From: Pleodorina starrii | Lineage: Eukaryota > Chlorophyta > Chlorophyceae > Chlamydomonadales > Volvocaceae | Direction of reading: 5' to 3' | Length of the DNA stretch: 64,000 bases | NCBI GenBank assembly: GCA_030267565.1 | Contig: BRXU01000015.1 | Location: 2,541,001-2,605,000 of the forward strand | In this document: positions 47,501 through 59,949 of the stretch, piece by piece | Position numbering within the stretch: the stretch's first letter is position 1 | Layout: every line of letters starts with the position of its first letter | Notes under the pieces: model-generated | The model's input: the letters and a program-made list of their open reading frames with translations, nothing else | Databases searched by the model: none | Told to the model about the DNA's origin: nothing | Program-made: the position numbers and the translations under genes

Positions 47501-50500
47501 GTGGGGGCCAGGGAGGGGCTGGGGGGGGGTGCACTCCAGGAAAACCCTGCCCTCGGTCGGTCAAAGGGTACGAACGGCGTTGTCTGCCTGCTGTGCCCAT
47601 CAGCCCATGCACGCAAAGCGGGTCACAAGCCCCGCTTGCCCCCACCCGCCTCGGTCACCTACGTCCCTCCGCTGCGGTGTCGTTTTCCTACCCCCACCCT
47701 CACCCCCACACACCCAACTTGCGCACGGCCCTTTTTTGGGCGGGGCCCCAGCGCGAAGCGCCCAGGGGGGCCCCGCCCTGTAGGATTGCCCATGTCCGTG
47801 TGGCCTGTGAACTGTGGACTGTGGACTGTGGTGTCCTAACCAAAGTGCAGACTTTCGGCCATCGGAAAGTCTGCATAAGTAAAAGATTACATTCTTTATT
47901 GCACGGTAAATTTATTATAGGAACCCAACATCACATGAGTACAAACCAGTTTGGCAGTCTCCATGGACCGAGGCCGAGGTCAAACCAAGGCCTCTCGGAC
48001 TATAATTAATTCCAGAAGATTCATCGTTCCTCAAAGTGGATTTCTGACATGACGGCGTGAAATGAATCTTCGTTTCGGCGACCAACTAAGTTTGCATTGC
48101 GAACATTCTTCCCGCGACCACACCACAGCAGCTCTGCTAGCCGGTCCGATCGTCTTGACGCATATTACTATTACAAAGATTGCAAGAAGCAAACCATGAG
48201 GGGCAAACTGCTGGTTGTTGGACGCCAAGCCGCCAATGCACGCACGATGCAGTCGGCAACCCAGGGGACTTCCACAGTCCCGGTCCTAATGTTAAAGTTG
48301 TCAAGCCTGCTCTACGATACGGCGAATACCTCGGTAGCGAAGCCTGTGCACTCTCGCCGGCAAGTACATGTCGTCGCGGCCCTCGCAAACTAACAGTTCC
48401 GCTGTCATTCTATTTGCAAGTCAGCCTGCGTAATATGTGAATGATACACTCCATGTCTACTGCCAAATAACTTAAGCCAATGCGCTTGCCGGAAGTAGAG
48501 TTACACAGTGCCGAGACGGCGAGCAATGCTAAACATGGGGCGGATTGCTGAAGCCGCAGGCATTTCAGATATAAAGCTCTGGCTGTCTATCAGCAGGAAT
48601 GTCGACACTCTCACACTTGACTCCCTCGCCGCTCGCTTTGGAAATGATGCCGTATTTCGGTCGATGCGCTCATCAGGGCAGACTCTGCCCTGGCGCTCAT
48701 GCACCCGGCGGGATGACGCGCTTCGCAGGGCGCCGGCAGGCCTTGCTAACGACTCGGCTAGCAGGCATTTCGGGAATAAAGCACACTCTCACACTTCACG
48801 CCCTCACCGCCCTAGCACTCAACTTAACCCGTACGGATTGAACGGGGCCCCGCCCTTTTTCCGGCTTCAAGGAAGCCGACACCAACCCCTTGTCCTGGTT
48901 CGCCGCCGCCGCCGCCGTTACCACCGCAGGGGGGTGAGGCCGTCCCGAGTGCCGAGCCCGCCAAGCGGGAGGAGCTCGGGGCTGACGGCCTGGAGCCCGT
49001 AGCGTACATCGACTGCGGCCTGACCGAGACACAGGTGGGATTGGAGCGAGTGACTGCCATGGGCTGATCGGTTTTGGGGAGAGGAACGAGTGGCTGGGCC
49101 GGTTTGTATTCCAACCGCAGCCGCTTCGGTTGGTAGACACACACACACACACACGAACGCATGCACGCACGGATTTGCCAACCTCCGAACCACCCGATAA
49201 CACCAGCCTCTTTCAACTCACTTTCGTGCACAGGCCTGGCTGTTCCGCAATTCTGAGAAGCGCCAGCTGGCGATCGCGTTCCGGGGCACCGAGCAGGTGA
49301 GCGTGTGTGCCCCGCCTTCGCGGCCGTTCCCCAATGGCCTCCTCGGCCTACGCATGTTGACATGCAGTCCCCGTGCGTGCCTCGGTCAACGAGAAACACC
49401 GTTTGTTGCCCAACATGTCGTCCACACCACAACATGCGGCAATGTCCTGTACTTTGTCGTACGCAGACGCAGCTGAAGGATCTGGTCGCAGACGCCCGGT
49501 TGATGCCGTGCGGCTTCACGACCATCGCTCAATGTACCCGCGACAACGTAAGTCGCTTGACGTGCATGCATGCGGTTCTTCGGGTTTTAGAGTTCACGTG
49601 CTGAGCCTCCTGTGAGTTGGAGTTGCCAAGTGGCCACCAAGTACGGCATCAGCCCACACACCAAGTACGGCATCAGCCCACGCCTTTGCCGGGCGTGATG
49701 CGGCTGATGATGGCTCCGCGGCCGCGCAGCAGCTGACCCGCAGGCGTGCGCATCTGGTCCCCTGCCCCTGCGGACTCATTCGGCAGCCACACGCGCAAAC
49801 CCAAGGAGCCAAGCCACCCAAGAGAGGTGCAGAACTGCCGGGCGAAAGGCACCTCCACCGCGCCCGGCACCAAGGCACCAGCAGCACAAGTGCGTGTGTC
49901 CCTCCCTCCCTCCCTCCTTCCCTCCCACCCACCGCCGCGTCCCTTCTCCCCCTCGATCCCGAAGATCAATGTTCACCGCGGCTTCATGCGCGCCTACAAG
50001 AGCGTACGGCGACTGATCTCGGGCCTGATCCAGATCATCACCGATTCGCGGCCGGGCTCCGAAGACACAGAGCGCGGAGCTGACAGCAACTGGGAGGTGT
50101 TGTTCACAGGCCACTCGCTAGGCGGCGCGCTGGCGACGCTGGGCGCGTACGAGCTGGGGCTGTACAAGTCGTACGCCGGCTGGATCAAGTCGATCTCGCT
50201 GTACACGTACGGCAGCCCACGTGTGGGCAACGTGGCCTTTGCCCGGGACTTTGACCGGCTGGTTCCCAACGCCTGGCGCTTCACGAACCGCCTGGATCTG
50301 GTGCCCAGGTGGGTGGGTCGGCGGCAGGTACGGTAGCAGCGGCAGCACTTGGTGCAGGTGTTTGCAGTGTGGCAGTGGGGCTCTAGACGCAAAGATAGAG
50401 CCGGCGGGGAGCGGGCCAAGCTGGTGGTGGGTGGTGGGTGTTCGGGTGAGGTTGGTGAGGGCTGAGGCGGGCTGCAGGGTTTTCCATCGCTTGACCAATC

Positions 50501-51580
50501 GCAGGAAGCCGTCCGATGCGCCTGCGGCCGGACGAACTGTGCCACCTGGGAGCAACGCGCTCCCATGCCTCATAGCCCGGAGGAGATGACAGCCCTCGTG
50601 TGGTGTCAACGGGTTTTGCCTTCGACCCTGAATGAAAACCTGGATACAGAGACTGACGGACCCTACGCGTCTCTGGGCTCGCAGCTGCCACTCCTGGGAT
50701 TCCTGGAGGGATGAAAGATAGCTGGGACCGCGAGTTTAGGGTTTCCGAGCGCCATGCTCGCAGCTGCCACACACCCCGCAGCGAGCAGCTTCAGCTCATG
50801 GACCAACCGTACCCTTAACGACTTAAGGCGGCTTTGCCTGTCGCCCTCACGCAGCCCCCTGGACCCCTTCCCCGCTCTCTTACCCCGCTTCCGCCCTGGT
50901 CCATCCCCCCTCGCCGCCGCATCTTCACGCCCCCGCTCCCCGCGGCCCTCCCTTCCGCCCTCCCTACGGCAAAATGCTGCGCCTGGCTGCCCACATCCAC
51001 ATCCACATCAACCACCCGTACAGCGTGCCGCTCGCCCGGTTCCTTTTTGGCTACTGTCACGTGGGTCACCCCGTGCGGCTTCGGGGCGACGGCGTGCTGC
51101 TCAAGGGGCTCAACAATGTGGAGGCCCAGACGCGGACAACCTCGAAGGTCCGTTGCGGCAGAGTGACCGGAAGGGCGATGAGGGCACGTGGGGAAGGGGC
51201 ATTGCCTGGGGGGTTGCCGCGTGCTCGCGGCTTCTTACGACATATACCGCACCGGCAATGCTGCTGGCGCCGTGATGACGTAGACGCACCGTCGATGTAT
51301 GTATATACCTATGGCGTGTGTATGTGATTCTTAAAGCCCCAACTTGAATGCTTGGCACAACATCCCGGGGTAAACTGGACTGTCGTATGTGTGTGTGCGT
51401 GCATGCCGTGTGTGTGTGTCCCTCCCCCGTGTGTCCCTCCAGGAGCCGCGGACGGACGTCCAGGCGGACGTGTTTTGGCTGCGAGCGCTGCTGAGCCTCC
51501 GGGGCCTGGCGGAGCACTCCGCAGACCTCTACCAGGACAGACTGAAGGAGGCACGGGGCCGCCACGCCCGCCGCAAGTAG
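44508..51580 (+). CDS. Lipase L4: diverged C2-domain class-3 lipase, 12 exons, about 588 aa
   Basis: Exons: 44508-44690, 45147-45247, 45487-45669, 46112-46306, 46784-46929, 47280-47380, 48927-49034, 49234-49296, 49467-49547, 49965-50308, 51024-51147, 51443-51580. Phases agree throughout; the end of exon 1 (CAG/GTGTGG) is the least certain point. It shares the L2/L3 layout: N-terminal hydrophobic segment (residues about 5-35) then RRRR, a C2 domain (FNLRPADLDGRVRPFAEVFV), FRGTE, Ser438 in GHSLGG, Asp498 in NRLDLVP, His514 in YCHVGHP. The two exons after GHSLGG in L2/L3 form one exon here. The C terminus (AEHSADLYQDRLKEA) is distinct. Intron 6 contains element HE3. Role as for L2; substrate unknown. 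Confidence 0.82.
46078..46105. repeat. Interstitial telomere-like repeat (CCCTAAAA) in L4 intron 3
   Basis: CCTAAAACCCTAAAACCC-type repeats make up two to three units of the CCCTAAAA motif known from Chlamydomonas telomeres. They end a few bases before the exon 4 acceptor at 46111. Looser TAAAACCCTGCC copies occur near 45097. Confidence 0.75.
47737..48893 (+). mobile_element. Hairpin-ended non-autonomous element, copy HE3 (1,157 bp), in L4 intron 6
   Basis: Same ends as HE1 and HE2, lying between CCCTTTT and CCTGGTTC. It occupies most of the 1,546-bp intron and stops 33 bases before exon 7. It keeps the GCAGACTTTC ... GAAAGTCTGC hairpin. No coding capacity recognised. Confidence 0.85.
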
Positions 51581-53608
51581 GCGGATGCGACTGCGACGAC
51601 TTATTGCAGCTGCGGAGGCGCCTTTCTGGCAGCTGCCAAGTAATCAGGAGTAATCAAACGGGCCGTTGGTTGTTGGGGCTGGGTTGTTCTCGTTGGTGGT
51701 TGGGGCGAGGCTGTTGATTCTGATTGAGGGCACGGGGGTCCTGGCCTGCCGGTCAGGCGGCTGCGACCGGAGGGAGGATGAGCGGGCGGCGCGCGGTGTG
51801 TGGCGCTGGACCCGACGCGGCGGGGCCCGACATGCTGAGATGTTAAGTAACTCATATAACCGTCGGGAGTTTATTGCCCGGCTGTGGTGATTGTACGGCT
51901 TTGTATTGATTTGATCATTATGTGTGCTGCTGCCTGCAGCCCGGGTATTGTATTGGCGGGGAGCTTACCTTGATAACTGCTCCCCGCCGTGAACTGTGTT
52001 AGGCAGCTCACGGCGGCGGTCGGGAGTGCTGCAGTGGTCGCTCGGGGCTCCTGAATGCGGCAGTTTGTGATTCCGCAGCACCCTCCCATGTTGGCGGTGG
52101 CGGCTGACAACGGGAGTGAAGTGTACGTGCGCGGCGGTGTGGTTGTTGCGGTGGTCTCCAGGCTTGTGTGAAGTGCAGTGTTACCATGCGCAAGTACGAG
52201 TAGACCTGAGGAGACGCGCGCCGCCCGTGGCGCGAATTTTGTACTGTCGATTATTATTTTGGCTTATGATTGCTAAAGAGAGTTTTGTTATTTGTCATTA
52301 TGTCTCAAAAGGGGATACGTTATGATAATACGGAGTTTACGCAGGCCTGGCCGATGTCGGCGCACCCCCGCACACACCGACGTTGTCGGCGGACGGACGA
52401 CGGGCGGGGGAGGCCCTGAAGGACTGGACTGTGCGTGTGCGCTCCCTTGCTTTCCATTTCCCGAGGGTGATCGGCATGGAAGTTCGTTTGGCGTTGGCAT
52501 GGAACCGTACAACTGCTGAATGCGGGGATCCGCTGAGTCGTCGGGCGCCTCAGATAAAGAGGCGCTCTTTTTGTTTGTTCGGGCTTCCAAGCTCCCCATT
52601 TTTCCCACGGGTGATTCCATTACCTCTTGCTACTCTTAGTTCCCGCTGTTTGCAGGTGACATGTCGTACATGTTGGGCAGTCTTCCGGCTGATTCGTCGC
52701 TCAGTAGAGTCGTTTTGTCGTACTGAGGGTCGTACGAGTACCGTACCCCTCAGGGTATCGTCGAATCTGTAATTATGCAAAATCGCGCATAAACAAAACA
52801 TTGCGTGGGTGGATCCATCAGTGGGTGGGCTCAAGCATCGCGAGCCTGGGCTCATCCCACTCCGTTCCCACATCAAAGCAGCAGTACCCACAACAGTCCG
52901 CGTTCAGCCCCCCTGCTGCCGGCCCGCTGCCGCGCCCTCCCCCTCCAGCCTGCCTGCGGCAACACGACGCAGGCAACCAAACATCCCACCCGCCGTCCCG
53001 GCGGCGGCGCTACCCTCTGGCCCTGGGCCTGCTGACTGCCACCCTGCTTGTCGACATCACGACATGTCGCATGCCGACAACACCAGCGCTGTTGGCTGGC
53101 AAAGCCAACAGCATACTTTGCCAAACGCCCCGGGCCGACCAATCCCCGCCGCCGCCGCCGCCGCCGCCCCCTTCCTCCTGCACCTGCATATACGTGTATC
53201 GGTGTATGTCAGCCCTGCACTGCCTCTCTGCACCCGAGCCCACACCCCCAATCACACCATCTTCCGTACGCAACGGCACCGGCGCTCTCGTGACCGCGTC
53301 AGATGGCAAGACGCACGCGTCCACCCGCATGGCAGCAAGGCGTCCTCAGGGCCAACACGAGGCGGCCCTCCCCGCCTCACCCCGTCGCGTTTCGTATCGT
53401 TCCGTCGTACAGGCCGCGTCCCCGCCCCCCTACACACACCTCGGTTTCATCTGTATTTACGCCCATCCCAGCCGCCGCCGATCGAGTGCTGGAACGGGTC
53501 CCTTCCTCAAGACCTCCTCGCCTCCCTGCCCATCCTGCTCCCCGCCCCTGCAGCTGCAATGACCCCCTCCCCACGCCCCTCTCAGCCCCCACCCCCACCC
53601 CGCACCCC
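51581..53608. other. Intergenic region between convergent L4 and AXR1
   Basis: No gene supported. The left part should be the L4 3' UTR; the first plus-strand TGTAA is far downstream, at 52768. The right part (52900-53600) is Pro-rich when translated and CCGCC-rich, with open frames but no motif. Confidence 0.5.
52768..52772 (+). terminator. Candidate TGTAA poly(A) signal for lipase L4
   Basis: First plus-strand match to the green-algal TGTAA signal after the L4 stop, about 1.19 kb downstream. That distance is long, so the assignment is tentative. Confidence 0.35.
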
Positions 53609-56600
53609 TCACAGCTCCAGCACGGTCGAGGTGCAGGCCATTGCGTTGTAGATGAGCGTCCCCCCCAGCGGCACGAACTGGCGGGTGACGAGCTTGATGG
53701 CCTCCTGGGCCGCAACACCGCCCATGAAGGCGGCAACCACGTGCAGCTCGGCTGACAGAACAGGACAGGACAGGAAAGAACAGAACAGGAAAGGGAGTAA
53801 TGAAGGAGGAAAAGGGGGGGAGGTGTGTGTAGGGTGGGTGTGGAGGGTGGTGAGATGACCACCTACAGGTGGGGGTGGGGGTGTCTTTCACACAGAAGGG
53901 CACGGGGAGAGAAGAGGGGAGCCTCCCCGAGAAGGCGCTGAGGCAGGACGCAGCAGCTGTCCGCAGCACTGGTGGCCCCCGCCCCCGCCCGCCCCCGCTC
54001 TCGCGCCCGCACCTGCCCCCGCTCGGCACATCTCCACCAGCAGGTCCTCGCTGATGAGTGCGGAGGACCCCGAGGAGCCGCTGCAGCCGCTGATGTCCGG
54101 GGACTTGGAGCCGCCGCCCACACCCACCTCGGCAAGAACCTGCAGCCCGGGGGGAAGTGGGGGGGGAGTGAAGGGTGCGGTGGGTCGGTGAATCTGGTTG
54201 CGGCGGAAAAAGCGGGGGCGGGGGAGGGGTGAGTCGCGGGCGCGGCCGCGTTGGGACACATCAGCTGGTCGCCGTTCGTTGGTCGGTTGGTTGGTGCACA
54301 GCCAGTGTGCGCGTTGGGGTACACGGGGCGAGGTCGGGAGGTCCCGCGGGCGAAGCAGCTGCCCCAGCGGCCGAAACCCGCACGCGGGCACAACGCGCAC
54401 AGGCACATCCAGGCTCCCCGCCACGCCCGACACGACTTCCCCACCCATCCCATCGCATCTCCGCCTCGGAACGCGCGACGGAAAAACCCGCACGCATGCA
54501 CACGCCCACACGCACACGCACACACCTGCATGGCCGCCTGCCTCAGCAGCGGCACGTCCTCCTGCGGGTCCGCCCCCACCGCGGGTGCTGCCCCCGGGTA
54601 GCGCCCCGTCTGCGCGTGGAAGCGATCGGCGGCGCGCAGCAGCACGTACAGCGCGGCGTCGGAGGAGCCCGGCGGCAGATCGCCGCCGCCGCCGCCCAGA
54701 CCGCCGCCGCCGCCGGCGCTCAGCGCCGCGGCGAGCACGTTGCCGCGGGCGGTTTCGAAGCCGACCTCCTCGCCCAGGGTGCGGTACCTGGACGGCACCG
54801 GACGGAGGCGGGGGCGCGTCATCGACGGCATATGTGGTGATGGGAAGAGCGCGCAAGCCGGGGCGCAAGTGCCGGGCTGAGGGCTGGGGGCTGAGGGCTG
54901 GGGCCCCCCGCTGGGGGCTGGGTGGTCAGCAGGAAGGCAGCAGGCGCCGCCAGTGCCTCTGCATCGCCCGTGAGGCGCCGCGCATCTGCGGCCCGGCGAT
55001 GAGCGCAGGGATGGGGCTCCGCGAGGACCCGCAGCCTCGTCAGGCATTTCGTCCGGCCTCCGCTCGCACGCGCCCCCGGTGCTTCTACTACCGCAGAAAA
55101 GCACAAACGCGCCGCGCGCGCCTCTGGGGGCAGCTAACGCGCCTGACACCACCCGCACACTCACCCACCGGCCCACCCAGCGGCTCACCCACCCACCTGA
55201 CACATCGCAGGTGTCGCGCGTGGCGGCAGTAGAGCCGCACGGTGTCGTGCGAGATGGCGTCCGCGGGCCGCCCCAGCCGGCCCAGCAGCTGCCTCACGTG
55301 CGCCTCCACCGCCGCCACATCGCGCTCCGCCTTCTCCCGGTACAGGTGCTGTACATTGAGGTACATGCTGCGGAGTGCGGACAGGGCGGGGGAGGCAGGG
55401 AGGGGAGAGGTGGGCAGAGAGGCAGGGAGGCCGGCGGGCAGGCAGGCAGATATAAGTGAGATGTAGGGAGGAGGATATAGGTAACCGCAGCGGGAGGGAG
55501 GAGCGGGGGCGAGGGCGGCTCAGTTCCACGAAGTTGGAAATTAAGGAGCAGGAAGTTCGGAACGAGCTACACATCCCAAATGGGTTGCTGGTGCTGGTTG
55601 CAGCAAGCGGGGAGGGAAGGACCGCGGCAGGCGCAGCAAGCGATGCAGGGGATCACGGGATCTTAGGGGGACTTAGGCACACGGAAACGCGCGCAGATGG
55701 AGGCATGAAAGGGTCACAACGGCCCCCCCCTCCTCCGCAGCAGCACCGCTGTCCACTTACTCGGTGGTAGCGTGCATGTCGGGGATGGAGCCCTCAAGCG
55801 GCAGCGTGCCCGCGCCCTCGTTCTCCTGGGGGAGAGGTTGGTGGGTGGGTGGGGAAGGCTCGGTAATCAAGGTCAGGTCAGGCCGCAACAGATTGGGTTG
55901 GGTTGGGTTGGGGGGCTCCCGCGGATGTTGGGGAGGGGGTTATCCACGTTTAGGCCCGAGCCCGTAAACGAATGTTGGGGAGGGGGTGTGTCCCGTGCGG
56001 CACGTGGGGTTCGCACTTGGCCGGGGAGAGACACAGGCACGGCAGTGTATCGTACGCGCGTTCCGTTCGTTCGGAGAGCGACCCCCCGACGGTAAAAGGC
56101 GCCAGCCGCGGCAGTGAACGCAGGTCGCCAGGAAGGCAGGAACCCACCCACCTGCCTGCCCAGCCAGGCACCCGAAGCCCTTCCACCCATTCACCCGGCC
56201 AGCGCCCCCCTCCCCCTCCCCCCCTCAAGCTCACCACGAACTGCCGCAGCGCCGCCACCATGATCCAGAACTCATCGCTACTGGGTCCCAGCCCCGACCC
56301 GGCGGCCTCATCCTCCAGGAGCGCCTTCACCTCGGAGGCTGCAAGACACACACAGATACACACAACAGATCCACACACGACAGATTTTCACACAACAGAT
56401 TTACACACAGATCCACACACAAACAACGTGGCGTCCTTTGCTTCGCTGTGCGGTTCATCTATTCACGGTACCCACACCCGGCGTGCGCCCACAACACCAC
56501 AACACAATACCACACGGTAGGCGCAACAGCACAAGTTCCCACATGTTCACATTCAGGTGTTCCGATCTAACGATGATGTTTCAAGATCCGACACGTACAG

Positions 56601-59600
56601 CTGTACTACAAGTGCATCGGGTCACAAATGCATCAAAAAAGATGCGCAAAAGCGAGTTTCGTTTTCCAGTCCGCAGACCAGGGTGTGGGAGAGCTTCGCT
56701 GGCCGCGCCGATGCTGCTTTCCACCGGCGCCGGTCCAGGGCTGCAGCTCCGTGCACACACAAACGCACACACACACAAACACATATACACGCACACACAC
56801 ACGCATACACACGCACACACACCCCGCGTGCAGCGCAGCCGACGCGGCCCCCGGGCCCACACACTCACGGATGCGGTAGGGCGTGGAGACGTGGAATGCG
56901 GCCTTGAGCGCCTCGTCAAAGTTCTCCTCCTGCGAAAAAGCAAAAGGCGCGCGACGTAGGCACTTGGGTGCGGCTGCAGGAGGCTCAAGAACACATATGG
57001 AGACGCCCCGATCGCGTACTCCATCGCCGGACCAACCCAAACGGACAAATACCGATACGCGCGACAGCACAGCAACGGCACCAGCGCCCAGACAGCCATC
57101 CGAGCCGGGTCCTAGGGCTCAGTCGAGCCGCAGCGCTGTGCCAACTGCCGCCCGTTCCGCGCCCGTGCCTCCCTCCCTCCCAGCCCCTCCCCCATCCCGC
57201 CGCAGACTCCCTCCTCACATGTACCGGCACTCCGCCCGCGGTGCGGCGCATGGACGACACCACCGCCTTGAAGGCCGACTTGTCCGCGGAGGAGGTCCCC
57301 GGGGGGGCGCCGCCGTGGGCCGCCCGCCACCGCTCGGCCGCCTGCAGCAGCACCACCACTGGGCAGCCGGGCCGCAGCGAAGGGCAAGGGCCAAGCGGGA
57401 GGGGGGCAGCAGCAGCAGCGGGGCGGGAGCGAGCGACAGAGGTAAGTAGGGGTCGGGGCACCAGCCAATGCCGCACAGGTACGCGAGAGGGAGGTGAAGT
57501 AGGAAAAAGTGAAGGTGAAGTAGGACGAGGGGACGGGGAAGGGGGGACAAGGGGACGAGGAAGGGGAAGGCGGGAGAAGGGTCGTCCGTGGAGCGTGAGG
57601 GTTACTGGCGGCGGGGTGGTGGAGACCGGAAAGCGCGATGGCGGCGCCGGCGCCTGGTGCTTCCGTTGCGGCCCAGTCTGACCCGGTCCGGCGACCCGGT
57701 CTGTTCAGTCCCTGCTTGCACCGCCAAGCATGGTGGAAAGCGCCAAAAAAGGCACATGAGGCGCTGGAGCCCTGACGGGTTCCCTCCCTATACCCTGCCC
57801 CACCAAAGGCCGCGTCTACGGCACCGCATGGCACGGCACAGCACGGCGCAAAGCGCTCTGCGGCCGCTTGTCACACGGCCAACATGCGGTTGCCCTCGCC
57901 CCTGCCAACCACATCGTGCAACTGCTGCGCGTGCAAGTCTCGTGACAGTTTCGATCCCCTTCCGGCCACCCGGGGGGCTGCTTTGGACCGTTTTCTCTGC
58001 CGTACCCTGGTCCGTGCTACCCACCGTACGGCATGTGCGAGTGGGCGATGTCGTCCAGGGAGGCCATGTCGAATGATGCAGCAAACTGAGCCAGCTCCGA
58101 CCAGGGCTGGTGCAGCCTGGCGTTGGAAAGACATGGAGGGAGGGAGGGAGGGATGTTAGGATGCGAGAGTCACAATGAGGGACCACTAGATAGGGCCCTG
58201 CGCTGGCGCATTCTGAGTCAAATCAGAACCTCACGGGCCTGCCGACTGCAGACCAGCACCACCCCCCCCTTCGTGTCCGCTCAGCAGGAGAGAAACGCGA
58301 ATGCGTCATTGAACCTGGCAGGGGCGGGGAGGGAGGGGTCGCAACCCGGGGTCGCAACCCCAAAGCCACAACACAATCTTCCCCAGGGTGGCTGCGGGGC
58401 CCATCATGCCCACATCCCACCGACGCCGGGCTCCCCCCCTGGCCCCTGCGCGCCCTTGTGACCCACCGTAGGTCGTCGAGTTGAGAGTCGGGCTTCGACT
58501 CCACGATGTGGTGCTCTGGCACACTCGCCTGAAGGGATCAACATCGCGATGTCAGTTAGTGGTTGGGATGTCAGTTAGGAGCAGCTCCATGGCTCACAGA
58601 AGCGGGCAGTGGAGGGCAAGCGACGGCCGCAGAGCTGATCAGCCAGCCGCAGGCCGACAGCAGCGGGTGCAGGAGGAAGGCGGACGGGGCGGCGATGGCT
58701 TGCGGCCACGTGGGCTGGTTCCCATTGGTACCCGTTGGTACGACACCCAACGGTTTAACGGCAGGCATCTGTTGGGTCTGGCTCCGCGCCCCCTCACGCA
58801 AGGATTTGGGTCTGGCTCCGCGCCCCGTATCCTTTCGGGGACCGTGTTTGGAGTGGCGGACATCATACTGTAGAACTCACGAACAGACCCATGGGTCACA
58901 TAGTTGCCGATGACCTACCCGCAGGTATCCCACTAAGCCGTACGACCGTACGGTCAGCAGCTTGGCGCGGCCGGTGGATCTGCAGATGTCGTCCATCTTG
59001 ACGAGATCCTGCTCCCGCATCTGCAGGGGCATTGGCAGGGTGATGACTCCAGGGGGGGCTGTTTCCGGGAGGACGTTTCAGGCCCACAACGCTGGCTGAG
59101 GACGTCAAGACACGGAGGGTTAGAGAGTACGATGGGGGAATGGCCATTAAAGGAGTGCCAAGTATGGGAGGGCATGGCCATTAAAGGAGTGCGAAAGTAA
59201 TTCGCCCAGCCGCCGGCGCTTTCCACGGTGGGCGCGTTTGCCAATATGGCTGTGCCAGTGGGACAGCGGTTTGGCAGCTCACAGGCTGTCGGTGAAAGGG
59301 CAAAAACACGGACAGCCCTATTTTGTTAACCTGTCCGGTCGCGTGAAATGGTTTTGGGACTGGCACGGCGGCGCGCCAGGCATTGAAGCCATAATAACGC
59401 GAGGGGTGCCCCGCCCTGGGACACCCCGCCCACAGGCCCCTACTCCAGGGGCCCCGTTCCCGAACCGTGCATCGTGCAGTGTGGGGCTGGGCCCAATGTT
59501 TTCTCATTTATACTCGTTCATGTGGATAACCAAGGGTACAGAGCCACCGGCTCTCGGCATACCTGCGTCGCGATGACCAGGTCGAAGCTGTTGAAGAACT

Positions 59601-59949
59601 GCGGGTTGTCGACGATCAGCACCTCCGGTACCTCCTCCACGTAGCTTCCCGAAACGCTTTCGTTGAGCTCCTGCAAGAGCTCCGTCACCACTTTCGCGCG
59701 CGGCTCGCCCAAGCCGGAAGCGCTGACCAGGAAGTTATTGCCTAAGTCCCGTGCACTAACTTTCTCGCCGTCCACAATTGTAAACGAAGCTATACCTCCA
59801 AGAACAAGATTTTTTAACGTTTCCGAGCCCGTTGGGCCGCACTTGAGGAGGCAGATGGAACAGCTCTCCAAACGCTGCTGTCCGTGTGTCCCCCAAATGC
59901 GCAATTGTCGGTCATAGCGCTTGGCCTTGGGATCTGGAACTGGTGACAT
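53609..59949 (-). CDS. AXR1: NEDD8-activating enzyme E1 regulatory subunit (AXR1/NAE1 family), 12 exons, about 571 aa
   Basis: Minus-strand exons: 59949-59563, 59020-58919, 58528-58467, 58116-58025, 57358-57219, 56929-56869, 56338-56235, 55825-55761, 55367-55197, 54787-54526, 54139-54013, 53751-53609. All phases match, giving 1,716 nt. The start ATG precedes SPVPDPKAKRYDRQLRIWG; the family signatures CGPTGSETLKNLVLGG and DLGNNFLVSASGLGE follow in the first exon. Later family blocks include VRSYGLVGYLR, ESKPDSQLDDLR, YVLLRAADRFHAQTGRYPG and GGVAAQEAIKLVTRQFVPL, ending in STVLEL. AXR1 pairs with ECR1/UBA3, which supplies the catalytic cysteine, to adenylate NEDD8/RUB and start cullin neddylation. 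The length is close to the family's usual ~540 residues, the extra being a Gly-rich insert in exon 10 and a Gly/Ser insert in exon 11. The gene is divergent from the cyclophilin gene. Confidence 0.95.
56753..56826. repeat. (CA)n microsatellite in AXR1 intron 6
   Basis: About 70 bases of interrupted CA/CACG dinucleotide repeat, intronic, close to the exon 6 donor on the minus strand. Confidence 0.8.

Noticed and set aside
49730..49889. Possible extra L4 exon with basic, Pro-rich sequence
   Set aside because: None of the possible acceptors gives a length divisible by three, whereas exon 9 to exon 10 joins cleanly without it.
53863..55203. Minus-strand open frame of 446 codons
   Set aside because: It runs through AXR1 exons and introns without stopping. 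The spliced AXR1 model with matching phases and family motifs explains the coding parts.
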